Shown piece by piece: positions 1 through 6,431 of a stretch of 6,609 nt of DNA. Within the stretch, counting starts at the first letter, position 1; every line of letters begins with the position of its first letter. The translations under genes and the position numbers were made by a program. The stretch is taken from positions 1 to 6,609 of the forward strand of contig VAYK01000066.1 in the NCBI GenBank assembly GCA_005884985.1, in the 5' to 3' direction. This stretch comes from Actinomycetota bacterium (GTDB taxonomy: Bacteria > Actinomycetota > Thermoleophilia > Solirubrobacterales > 70-9). Below the pieces are notes generated by a model, which had not been told where the DNA came from, made no database searches, and worked only from the letters and a program-made list of their open reading frames with translations.

Positions 1-821
1 GGATGCTTCGCCACTTCATTCGCAGCGTCCGACCCCGCCCGTACCCGCGCTCGCGCGTGGTCATGTGTGCACCATCGGGCATCACCGACGTCGAGAAGCG
101 GGCGCTCGAAGAGGCGTGCCTCGCGGCCGGCGCGCGCCAGGTGCACTTGATCGAGGAGCCGATCGCGGCCGCGATCGGCGCTGAGCTCCCGATCGCGGCG
201 CCCACCGGCCACATGGTCGTCGACGTGGGCGGCGGAACGAGCGAGATGGCGGTGATCGCGCTCGGCGGGATCGTCGTCTCACAATCGCTTCGGATCGGCG
301 GCTATGACTTCGACGACGCGATCGCGAGTCACCTGAAACGCGTCCATACGATGGCCATCGGCCAGCAAGCTGCGGAGAATCTCAAGCTCGAGATCGGGTC
401 CGCGATGGCGCTCGACCCGGAACTGGAGAGCGAGGTCCGCGGGCGCGATCTCATCTCCGGACTCCCGAAGACCGTGCGACTCTCGAGCGAGGAGCTTCGC
501 GCGGCGTACTCGGAGCCTCTACGCATGATCATCGACGCGGTCAAGGGGACGCTCGAGCGAACGCCGCCCGAGCTGGCGGCGGACATCACCACCCGCGGCA
601 TCCTGCTGGCGGGCGGCGGCGCGTTGCTCAGGGCATTCGATGGGCTCCTGCGAGACGAGACGCAGCTGCCAGTGCGCCACTCGGACTCACCCCTCACCTG
701 CGTCGTGCTCGGCGCCGGCCACTCACTCGAGGAGTTCGATGCGCTCGAGGGGCTCGAAGGCAGCCCGAAGAGACGCGGCCTAAGACGTTCGAGACGCCTC
801 TCGTTCGCTCGCCGAAGCTGA
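1..821 (+). CDS. mreB: Rod-shape determining protein MreB/Mbl (5'-truncated by the window edge)
   Basis: MreB is a bacterial actin that polymerises on ATP under the inner membrane and guides the elongation machinery for lateral cell-wall synthesis. The 272 visible residues align from memory with E. coli MreB from its MLQHFIKQV segment onward. The ATG at 3 is therefore an internal methionine, and about 85-90 residues, including the first phosphate loop, lie upstream. Seen motifs (numbered from that Met): IEEPIAAAIGA at 50-60, the phosphate-2 loop DVGGGTSE at 74-81, RIGGYDFDDAI near 97-107, LKLEIGSA near 127-134, EVRGRDL near 144-150, and the adenosine loop LLAGGGALLR at 201-210. The protein ends in an unusually basic tail rich in Arg (about residues 256-272). 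No mreC or mreD follows, unlike the classic mreBCD order. Family call is firm; MreB versus Mbl paralogue cannot be settled here. Confidence 0.95.
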   Translation, partial: MLRHFIRSVRPRPYPRSRVVMCAPSGITDVEKRALEEACLAAGARQVHLIEEPIAAAIGAELPIAAPTGHMVVDVGGGTSEMAVIALGGIVVSQSLRIGGYDFDDAIASHLKRVHTMAIGQQAAENLKLEIGSAMALDPELESEVRGRDLISGLPKTVRLSSEELRAAYSEPLRMIIDAVKGTLERTPPELAADITTRGILLAGGGALLRAFDGLLRDETQLPVRHSDSPLTCVVLGAGHSLEEFDALEGLEGSPKRRGLRRSRRLSFARRS

Positions 822-934
822 GCGGACCATCGATGCCAAGTCTGCCCGAGGTCCACTCGCGGCCTTCACGGCGGCCAGGCGATGGCGGCGCGCTAATCAT
901 CCACTGGACGACGACCAGGTTCCAGCAGCGGTCG

Positions 935-970
935 CGCAGAGCGAAACCGCGAGCATTCTGCGGCTCTGCG
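935..970. repeat. Imperfect hairpin, 8-base inverted repeat
   Basis: CGCAGAGC at 935-942 is the exact reverse complement of GCTCTGCG at 963-970. CGC/GCG at 948-950 and 960-962 can extend the stem beyond a small bulge. A competing pairing, GCGGT at 928-932 with ACCGC at 946-950, would use part of the same sequence. In GC-rich DNA such stems arise by chance fairly often and there is no T run, so I attach no function. Confidence 0.3.
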
Positions 971-1148
971 TTCAGCTGACGCTCTTCCAGGACGGCGGCG
1001 CCACGCGAACCGTGAGCGGCGCCAGCGAAGGCTCGCCCATATTCGCGGACCGGCATGCGAGAACCACTGCTCCGAGCACGCCCCCGAACCGGAGGGGCGG
1101 TGGGCGAAATGGCGCTATGGTGCGCCTGTTGGGAGTCCGGAGCGCAGC

Positions 1149-1154
1149 GGAGGG
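1149..1154 (+). promoter_or_regulatory. Shine-Dalgarno-like GGAGGG directly against the ATG at 1155
   Basis: A strong purine-rich GGAGGG touches the ATG at 1155 with no spacer, which is tighter than normal. The next in-frame ATG (1173) is 18 bases away, which is too far. The site supports translation starting in the 1155 frame, not at the upstream ATG at 1055, but the zero spacing makes it suboptimal. Confidence 0.35.
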
Positions 1155-2719
1155 ATGAGCACGAGAGCGAGCATGTGGGCGAAGCGTTTTCTGCCGCTCG
1201 TGACCGCGGCGCTATGCGGGACGGCTGTCAGCGAAGCCCGGGGGCGCTTCTCACCCAGCAAAGCCCGGAGTGGGCCTATGTCTACAACACCCCGCCCTCC
1301 CAGCCGCCGCCCCCGCCGCAGTGGGTCAGTGGCGTCGTCCGCTCCGGCAACCCCGCGTTCCAGGCGGTTCACACGGCTGGCGGTGACCTTCCGCAAGGGC
1401 ACAATGCCTATGACTTCAACGTCAACATCCTCCCCGACCCCCAGTACACGTTCTTGCTCGGAAGCGCTAACTATGCCGGGAACGGCGAGGAGACCGGGCG
1501 CCTCCACACCGAATGGGAGGACCTTACGGTCAAGAAGTTCGCCTGGCCCGAGCCGGGCAACCGGATCATGGAAAAGGGCTCGTGGGTTTGGGACTGCGGC
1601 CACTGGGGAACGCCGACCAACGTCTTCAGCCCCGACTACTGGCTCCCCAAGGAGGGTCAGCCGTGTCCAGGGCAGGTATTGCCCGACCCAAGCCAGTGCG
1701 TGATCACGGGCGAGCGCACGGAGTTCCACCCCTACCGGGCGCTATGGACCCGGCGCCAGCCCAGTCCCCATAGCCCCTACGGGGATAACGAGGGCGATAT
1801 CTTCGTCTCGACCGACAAGACCCCGGCGGGCCAGGAGGCCGACTGCGCCCACAAGTTCCCGCCTCCTCCCAGTCCGGACCCCACCCATCCGTTCCTCTAC
1901 GGTCCCGACTACCAGGCCTGCCTCGAGACCGAGCCCGACTGGCAGGACGTGAGCGGCAACTATTCCTTCCTGCTCCCCCTGCCGCCGAAGCCGTCGTCGG
2001 ACGCGCGCCTCGTATTCCGGGCGGTCGACCGGGGGTCCGTGAACGCCCCCGCCCCGCAGCTGAAGCAGGAGGGGAGTGCCGTACGGGTCACCTTCAGCCT
2101 CCATTCGGCGCCCAACCAGCGCCTCGTCATGGCCGACCAGGTCTTCGCCGGCTGGAGACAGACGCTGCGCCACACCATCACGCCACCCACGCACCTGCGC
2201 ATCACCTTCGACAAGCTGAAGATCCACCGAGCCCAAGACCCCGGCTGTAGCGGCGGGACACCCGCCCCCGGCTGCCAACTGGAGTCAACCCGGCAAAACC
2301 AGGCCACGACCGCCCCCGGCGACTGGAATCTTTACTGGGACGTGAACGGCATCTGGGGCCAGTGGGCGCCGGGCAACGGCGAGTTCCTGACGACCGACGG
2401 GCAGACCCTTACGCCGTCGCCGCAGCTCAAGCCGGTGGACCTCTACGTCGCGCCGAGCAGTGGATGGCGTCTCTATGTACACGGTCGCGAATGCGACCTG
2501 AATGCCCTAGATCCGGCAAATCCCTTCGCGGATTGCCCGACGAACCAGGAGGCAGCCGACGACAACGACGTTCAAGGCGAGATCATCGATTCCTATCCGT
2601 CCGCGCTTGCGTCTCTGGGCACCCATCGCTCCAACGCGGCGACGGCTTCGGGTCCTCCTCGAAACCGCGCGATTTGCAGCGCGATCGAGTTTGACCCACC
2701 CCACAAGGTCGCCGGTTGA
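1155..2719 (+). CDS. Secreted cysteine-rich protein of unknown function, interrupted by an apparent -1 frameshift
   Basis: I do not recognise a named family. The ATG at 1155 opens a typical signal peptide: MSTRASMWAKR, then FLPLVTAALCGTAV, then a likely cleavage site after SEA. That frame stops matching after about 30 codons, and the convincing mature protein continues in the frame one base back, from about 1244 to the stop at 2717-2719. One extra G in the run at 1240-1244 would give about 521 residues. The body has a proline-rich linker (1292-1318), a GSWVWDCGHWG motif (1577-1609), a GERTEFHPYRALW motif (1709-1747), and many Cys suited to extracytoplasmic disulfides. The C-terminal part looks like a beta-sandwich: ITFDKLKIH near 2201, GDWNLYWDVNG at 2318-2350, and an acidic, possibly calcium-binding ADDNDVQGEI at 2555-2584. 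The same body frame is open from an ATG at 1055, but that N-terminus is arginine-rich and has no signal peptide. Function is not assignable; it could be a binding or adhesion protein or an enzyme. Confidence 0.75.
1240..1244 (+). other. Probable frameshift site (run of five G)
   Basis: The signal peptide is encoded in the frame of 1155 and the mature protein in the frame starting at 1244. The G run at 1240-1244 (context CCCGGGGGCGC) is the most natural point for the change. Adding one G reads SEARG then ALLTQQSPEW without a break. It could be an assembly or read error, a genuine inactivating mutation, or phase-variation-like slippage. Nearby positions between about 1236 and 1250 cannot be excluded. 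Confidence 0.6.
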
Positions 2720-2794
2720 AGTCCCGGCTAGCTCCATCGCCTGGTTAATTGATTTCGTCCCGAAGGCGAAGGCCCGTGCGCTGGGAGGCAGTTC

Positions 2795-2968
2795 CTAGCA
2801 TTCCGGGTCGGCGAAGCTCAGGAGTCTGAGTAGTTCGAGCATGGCGTCGCGGCTGCCGTCGATGGCGCTGTCGCTACCGCCTTGGACGACCAACCGGGGG
2901 GTCCTGGTGACCGCCGCGGCCCGAACCGCACTTAGACCACCAACTGACGCCGCGCTCCTACCTGACAC
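2795..2968 (-). pseudogene. Possible small ORF or gene remnant, minus strand
   Basis: Read from a GTG at 2968 to TAG at 2795, this gives 57 residues. The last part looks protein-like: PRLVVQGGSDSAIDGSRD followed by an amphipathic MLELLRLLSFADPEC end. A stop codon (TAA) lies immediately upstream of the GTG, so it cannot extend. There is no clear ribosome binding site and no recognisable domain. It may be the C-terminal scrap of a lost gene, a genuine small protein, or chance in GC-rich DNA. I cannot name a family. Confidence 0.2.
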
Positions 2969-2974
2969 TTAGAC
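2929..2974 (+). repeat. Pair of 9-base direct repeats CACTTAGAC upstream of the glycosyltransferase
   Basis: CACTTAGAC occurs at 2929-2937 and again at 2966-2974, 37 bases apart start to start. The second copy ends 12 bases before the ATG at 2987. Both are less GC-rich than their surroundings. The position suits a regulator-binding pair or a small duplication, but chance is possible. Confidence 0.35.
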
Positions 2975-2975
2975 T
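2970..2975 (+). promoter_or_regulatory. Possible -10 box TAGACT
   Basis: TAGACT fits the actinobacterial TANNNT pattern and ends 11 bases before the ATG at 2987. Transcription would start within a few bases of the ATG, giving a leaderless or nearly leaderless message. That fits the absence of a Shine-Dalgarno sequence before this ATG. No good -35 box lies at the right distance, so this is weak. Confidence 0.2.
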
Positions 2976-2986
2976 GCCCACCTCTG

Positions 2987-4516
2987 ATGGCTCCGGGAAA
3001 GCATGCGTCGGGGGTCGGGGATGAGCACCGAACGACGCTTTTGGCGGCGCGCGAGATGCTGTCCCGAGACGCGCTTCTCTTGATCGTCGTCGTCGGCGCC
3101 ATCGTCAGGTTTGCGACCTTGGGCTCGCAGGGCTACTGGTTCGATGAGCACGCCACGATCGTCGTCCTCACACAGAGACTCGCCGGCCTGCTCCCGCGAA
3201 TCCTGTCTGCGGAGAGCAATCCGCCCCTGTACTACCTCGTGGCCGGAGGATGGGAGAAGGTCTTCGGCCTCGGGGAGGTAGGGCTTCGCTCTCTATCGGC
3301 CCTTGCGGGGACGGCGACGATACCCGTGGCCTATCTGGCGGGCCGCGCTCTCGGTTCACGACGCGCCGGCCTGCTTGCCGCCGCGCTCACCGCCACTAGC
3401 CCGTTCATGATCTGGTACTCGCAGGAAGCTCGACCGTACGCCCTGTTCGCGTTCCTGTCCGCGCTCGCCTTCCTGTTCTTCGTGAAGACCCTTCAAGAGC
3501 GGGGCTCGCGATCGCTTTGGGCGTGGGCCATCGCCTCCATCCTCGCCTTCGGCACCCACTACTTCGGCTTCATCCTCACCGCCGTCGAGGCGGCCTGGTT
3601 GCTTTGGCGGATGCGCGGATGGCGCACCGAGGTCGCGCTCTCGATCGGCGTCGTGGGCGCCGCCGCGCTGCCGCTGCTGCCGCTCGCTCTGGCGCAGCGC
3701 GGGCATGTCGGCTGGATCGCGCTGATCGCCCCCGGCGACCGCATTCTTCAGGTGCCCCAGCACTTCGTGGTGGGCTTGAACTCGCCCTGGGCGATCCTGC
3801 CGCCGCTCGCCGTCGCCGCGGTCGCGGCGGTCGTTCTCTATGCCGTCGCGCGGGCCGACCCACCCGCCCTGCGGGGGGCCGCGCTGCCGGGTGGCGTTGC
3901 GCTCGCGACCGTCGCGCTTCCCGTCGTCGCGACACTGGTCGGCAGCGATTACCTACTCACGCGCAACCTGATCGGGTCATGGGTGCCGTTGGCGATCGCG
4001 CTCGGGGTATTGCTCGGGGCGCCGGCGCTCAAGCGGCTCGGACCTGCGAGCGTCGCGGCACTCTGCATGCTCGGCCTGGCGCTGGCGGTCTGGAACGCGG
4101 CCACCCCCGCCGCCGGGCGTCCGGATTGGGACCCCCTCGCGGGAGCGCTCGGCTCGCCTGACGTACCGCGGCTGATCGAGTATCCGTCGCCGTTCGTCGT
4201 CCCGCTCGTGCAACACCTCGCCAATGCCCGCCTGCAGACTCCCGGCGAGCGCGACACGGTGCAGGAGATAGACGTCGTGGACCTGCGTCCCGTGCCCGAC
4301 TACAGCGTCGGGCCCTGCGTGGGGCTAGCAATATGCGGCGGCAAGAACCTCCTGGGCCCACAGGGAAAGCTAGCCTTCCCCATTCCCCGGAGGTTCAAGC
4401 TGGTCGGCCAGGGGCGAACGTCGCTGTTCACCTATCGCCGTTACCGAGGCCCGCGTCCCGTGAAGTTGCCACCGGCCGACCCCTTCGTTCACCAGATCAT
4501 TCAGTCGGCGTCGTGA
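2987..4516 (+). CDS. Polytopic glycosyltransferase, GT39/ArnT-like (GT-C fold)
   Basis: Members of this superfamily move a sugar from a polyprenyl-phosphate donor to a protein, lipid or glycan acceptor on the outer face of the membrane. The 509-residue protein has about 10-11 hydrophobic spans. The first (about 28-46) is followed by the loop motif YWFDEH at 50-55, whose Asp53/Glu54 match the usual catalytic acidic pair. Next come ESNPPLYY at 76-83 and PFMIWYSQEARPYAL at 139-153, both typical of bacterial GT39-like mannosyltransferases. YLLTRNLIGSWVPLAIALG (322-340) resembles the late RYLL-type segment of the family. About 138 residues after the last span (372-509) form a probably extracytoplasmic tail with Cys444 and Cys450. 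The ATG at 2987 has no Shine-Dalgarno site. Met24 (3056), just before the first span, is an alternative start. Donor and acceptor cannot be told from sequence. Confidence 0.88.
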   Translation: MAPGKHASGVGDEHRTTLLAAREMLSRDALLLIVVVGAIVRFATLGSQGYWFDEHATIVVLTQRLAGLLPRILSAESNPPLYYLVAGGWEKVFGLGEVGLRSLSALAGTATIPVAYLAGRALGSRRAGLLAAALTATSPFMIWYSQEARPYALFAFLSALAFLFFVKTLQERGSRSLWAWAIASILAFGTHYFGFILTAVEAAWLLWRMRGWRTEVALSIGVVGAAALPLLPLALAQRGHVGWIALIAPGDRILQVPQHFVVGLNSPWAILPPLAVAAVAAVVLYAVARADPPALRGAALPGGVALATVALPVVATLVGSDYLLTRNLIGSWVPLAIALGVLLGAPALKRLGPASVAALCMLGLALAVWNAATPAAGRPDWDPLAGALGSPDVPRLIEYPSPFVVPLVQHLANARLQTPGERDTVQEIDVVDLRPVPDYSVGPCVGLAICGGKNLLGPQGKLAFPIPRRFKLVGQGRTSLFTYRRYRGPRPVKLPPADPFVHQIIQSAS

Positions 4517-4523
4517 GCATAGA

Positions 4524-4543
4524 TCGGCCCGACGGCGGGCCGA
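4524..4543. terminator. Perfect 8-base-pair hairpin between convergent genes
   Basis: TCGGCCCG (4524-4531), loop ACGG, CGGGCCGA (4536-4543). The hairpin starts 8 bases after the glycosyltransferase stop and about 100 bases beyond the stop of the converging ABC permease gene. It lacks a T run on either strand, as is common for GC-rich actinobacterial terminators. It may serve the + gene mainly, or both. The rest of the 4517-4642 gap shows nothing else. Confidence 0.5.
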
Positions 4544-4642
4544 CGGGACGGAAGACTCAAGACTGTGTACCGGGTATGGGAAGCGTCAGCCCGGACCGGA
4601 ACCGGCCACCCTTTGGGCCAGACCTCGGCGTGCGACAGTGGC

Positions 4643-5458
4643 TCACTCCCCGGCGACGTCGCGCCGCAAAAATACGAGGGCGGCGGCCGCCAACGCGGGC
4701 AGGGCGTAAAGAGCACACACCCAGATGGCCCGGACCACCGGCGCCCAATCGACGGGCGTTCGCAAGAAGCCCTGCCAGGCGTTGAACTGGGTGCTCAAGA
4801 GGTACGGGTGGAGCCCGTGCAGCCCGGGCAGGATGTCGAACAGCTGCAACAGCAGCGAGAACATCAGCGTCCCGACGATGGCCGCGCCGCTATTGCGAAG
4901 GACGGTCGACAGGAACACAGCGATGGAGGCAACCGCCAGGATGGGGAGGAGATAGGCAAGCAGGCTTGCCCCAACCAAGCCGAGGCCGTGCGACGCTGAG
5001 ACGCGAGTGCCCGAGAGGCTGGTAATCGGATTGAAGCCCGAGGCCAGGATTCCCGCGATCAGCGCGACGGCGCCGGTGATGACGATCGCCAGGATCGCGT
5101 AGCTGGCGGCGGCCAGGGTCTTGGCGGCGAAGATCTGCTGGCGCTCCGCCGAGCGGGTAAGGATCGTCTTCAGCGTGTCGTGGCGATCCTCGGCAGCCAC
5201 GATGTCACCAGCGACCAGCGCAGTGATCAACGGGAACATCCAGAGCAAGCCGAAGAGAAGCAGAACGAGCGGGATCGCCAGGCCGGTCTGGTGAACGTAG
5301 CGGCCGAAGGGCACGTCGTGGGGCTCGCCGCCCTGGGTGACCAGGGCGACGACGAAGATGAGTGGGATCACCGCCGCCGCACCCAGCCCCAGATAGGTGC
5401 GCTTTTGCGCGCGCAGCTTGCGCAGCTCCCAGCGATAGATGGTGAGAACGCCGGCCAT
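4643..5458 (-). CDS. ABC-2 type transporter permease
   Basis: Membrane half of an ABC exporter, partner of the ATPase encoded just upstream. The 271 residues start with a short cytoplasmic segment (YRWELRKLRAQKRTYLG, 8-24) typical of ABC-2 permeases. Six hydrophobic spans follow at about 24-42, 58-83, 114-138, 160-184, 190-210 and 242-264. After span 2 comes the cytoplasmic GDIVAAEDRHDTLKTILTR segment (84-102), which resembles the conserved ABC-2 permease coupling region. Length and span count match the usual half-size permease. Its ATG overlaps the TGA of the ATPase gene by one base (TGATG), so translational coupling is likely. An AGGT about 9 bases upstream may act as ribosome binding site. 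The substrate is not apparent; drugs, lipids, peptides or polysaccharide precursors are all possible for this class. Confidence 0.9.
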   Translation of the reverse strand: MAGVLTIYRWELRKLRAQKRTYLGLGAAAVIPLIFVVALVTQGGEPHDVPFGRYVHQTGLAIPLVLLLFGLLWMFPLITALVAGDIVAAEDRHDTLKTILTRSAERQQIFAAKTLAAASYAILAIVITGAVALIAGILASGFNPITSLSGTRVSASHGLGLVGASLLAYLLPILAVASIAVFLSTVLRNSGAAIVGTLMFSLLLQLFDILPGLHGLHPYLLSTQFNAWQGFLRTPVDWAPVVRAIWVCALYALPALAAAALVFLRRDVAGE

Positions 5459-6429
5459 CAGACCGGGACCTGGGCGATCTTCGCCGCTACGTCATCCGGC
5501 GTTGCCGTGGCGCCATCCTCGGTGAGCTGGAAGAAGAGGTCCTCGAGCGTCGCCTGCCGCGGGATAAGCTCCAACACCAGCGCCCCGGATTCCACGAGAG
5601 CCAAGGAGAGCTCCGCGACGGCGCCCTCTCCGGCGGCCTTGAAGACCAGTCCGCCGTTGGAGAGGTCGCTCACCTCCGCGATCCCCGATTGCGCCGCCAA
5701 GACCCGGCGCGCCCGCTCGTCGTCGGTCGTACGCAGCCGGTAGCTGAGCCCCGCGGCCCGCCTCAGCTCTGCGAGCGAGCCCTCGTAGGCCACGCGGCCG
5801 CGGCGGACGATGGCCACTCGGTTGCAGAGCTCCTCAACCTCGGCCAGAAGATGGCTCGAGAGCAAGACCGTGATCCCGCGCGCCGCCAAATCCCGCACCA
5901 GCTGTCGCATGTCGCGCATCCCGCCGGGATCAAGCCCGGTCGTCGGCTCGTCGAGGATCAACAAGCGCGGTTGGCGCAGCAGGGCCGAGGCGATGCCGAG
6001 GCGCTGCCGCATGCCGTGCGAATAGCCCCCGACCTTGTCCGTGGCTCGATCGCGGAGGCCGACGATCTCGAGGACCTCCTCGATTCGCGCGGGGGCGCCG
6101 TCATCGGGGCCGTCGAGTGCGGCGCATAGCTCGAGGTTGGTGCGACCACTCAGGTACGGGTAGAAGCAGGGGGCCTCGACGAAGCCCGCCACTCCCTCGA
6201 GCGCCGCGACGCTGAGCTGCGGGTCACGGCCGAAGAGGCGCACGGAGCCGGCGCTTGGGCGAATCAGCCCGAGCATCATCCGCAGGGACGTCGTCTTGCC
6301 GGCTCCGTTCGGTCCCAGGTAGCCGAACACGTCCCCGGACTCGACGGTCAGGTCGACGTCGTCGACAGCGAGGATCTCGCCGTACCGCTTCCCAAGGCCG
6401 CGCACCTCGATCGGCGCCGCGCCCGTCAC
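5458..6429 (-). CDS. ABC transporter ATP-binding protein (BcrA/CcmA-like, ABC-2 exporter type)
   Basis: The 323-residue cytoplasmic ATPase should drive the permease encoded next. Motifs in order: Walker A GPNGAGKTT at 39-47, Q-loop region GFVEAPCFYPYLSG at 82-95, signature YSHGMRQRLGIA at 136-147, Walker B LLILDEP at 156-162 with D-loop TGLDP, and H-loop His193 in LLSSHLL. Glu85 stands where many ABC ATPases carry the Q-loop Gln. From memory, (I/V)E-x-P-x-(F/L)YP variants are common in BcrA-like ATPases, so this need not mean loss of activity. After about residue 220 there is an accessory C-terminal domain of the kind seen in NatA/BcrA-type proteins, including the ATLEDLFFQLTE segment (293-304). 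The start is a GTG two bases past the stop of the upstream gene, with a GAGGT eight bases before it. Confidence 0.95.
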   Translation of the reverse strand: MTGAAPIEVRGLGKRYGEILAVDDVDLTVESGDVFGYLGPNGAGKTTSLRMMLGLIRPSAGSVRLFGRDPQLSVAALEGVAGFVEAPCFYPYLSGRTNLELCAALDGPDDGAPARIEEVLEIVGLRDRATDKVGGYSHGMRQRLGIASALLRQPRLLILDEPTTGLDPGGMRDMRQLVRDLAARGITVLLSSHLLAEVEELCNRVAIVRRGRVAYEGSLAELRRAAGLSYRLRTTDDERARRVLAAQSGIAEVSDLSNGGLVFKAAGEGAVAELSLALVESGALVLELIPRQATLEDLFFQLTEDGATATPDDVAAKIAQVPV

Positions 6430-6431
6430 GG

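Larger units (their letters stand above)
822..1154. other. Gene-poor spacer between mreB and the secreted-protein gene
   Basis: About 330 bases with no ORF I can support. A 48-codon + ORF (833-979) and a long minus-strand ORF crossing into mreB are open, but neither has a recognisable motif or a good ribosome binding site. A 13-codon + ORF (1117-1158) ends in TGA overlapping the ATG of the next gene (ATGA), which could couple translation, but it has no other support. No clear promoter or T-tract terminator was found. An 8-base inverted repeat is listed separately. Confidence 0.5.
2720..2986. other. Spacer upstream of the glycosyltransferase gene
   Basis: About 270 bases with no well-supported gene. 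I see no hairpin followed by T residues behind the secreted-protein gene. The stretch holds a weak 57-residue minus-strand ORF (2795-2968), a 9-base direct repeat near its right end and a possible -10 box, all listed separately. Confidence 0.5.

Noticed and set aside
928..970. Competing hairpins as a riboswitch or attenuator
   Set aside because: The stems are short, no T-tract or conserved riboswitch core is present, and an 8-base inverted repeat in several hundred GC-rich bases is not unlikely by chance.
833..979. 48-residue + strand ORF in the spacer
   Set aside because: Low-complexity Arg/Ser/Pro composition, no ribosome binding site and no recognisable motif.
694..1056. Minus-strand ORF of 120 codons across the mreB end and the spacer
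   Set aside because: Its 3' half lies antisense to the solid mreB frame, no domain or ribosome binding site is visible, and long open antisense frames are expected in GC-rich DNA.
1055..1154. ATG at 1055 as start of the secreted-protein gene
   Set aside because: The resulting N-terminus is Arg/Cys-rich without a signal peptide, whereas the overlapping frame from 1155 encodes a clear signal peptide that should head this extracytoplasmic protein.
1115..1729. 204-codon minus-strand ORF opposite the secreted-protein gene
   Set aside because: It runs antisense to the body with the DCGHW and ExHP motifs, shows no domain, and is a codon-bias shadow.
2941..2986. Terminal inverted repeat of an insertion sequence near the repeated CACTTAGAC
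   Set aside because: The copies are direct, not inverted; no matching end, transposase or target duplication is visible.
3517..4161. Long alternative-frame ORFs inside the glycosyltransferase gene
   Set aside because: They consist almost wholly of Arg, Ala, Gly and Pro, as expected from out-of-frame reading of GC-rich membrane-protein codons.
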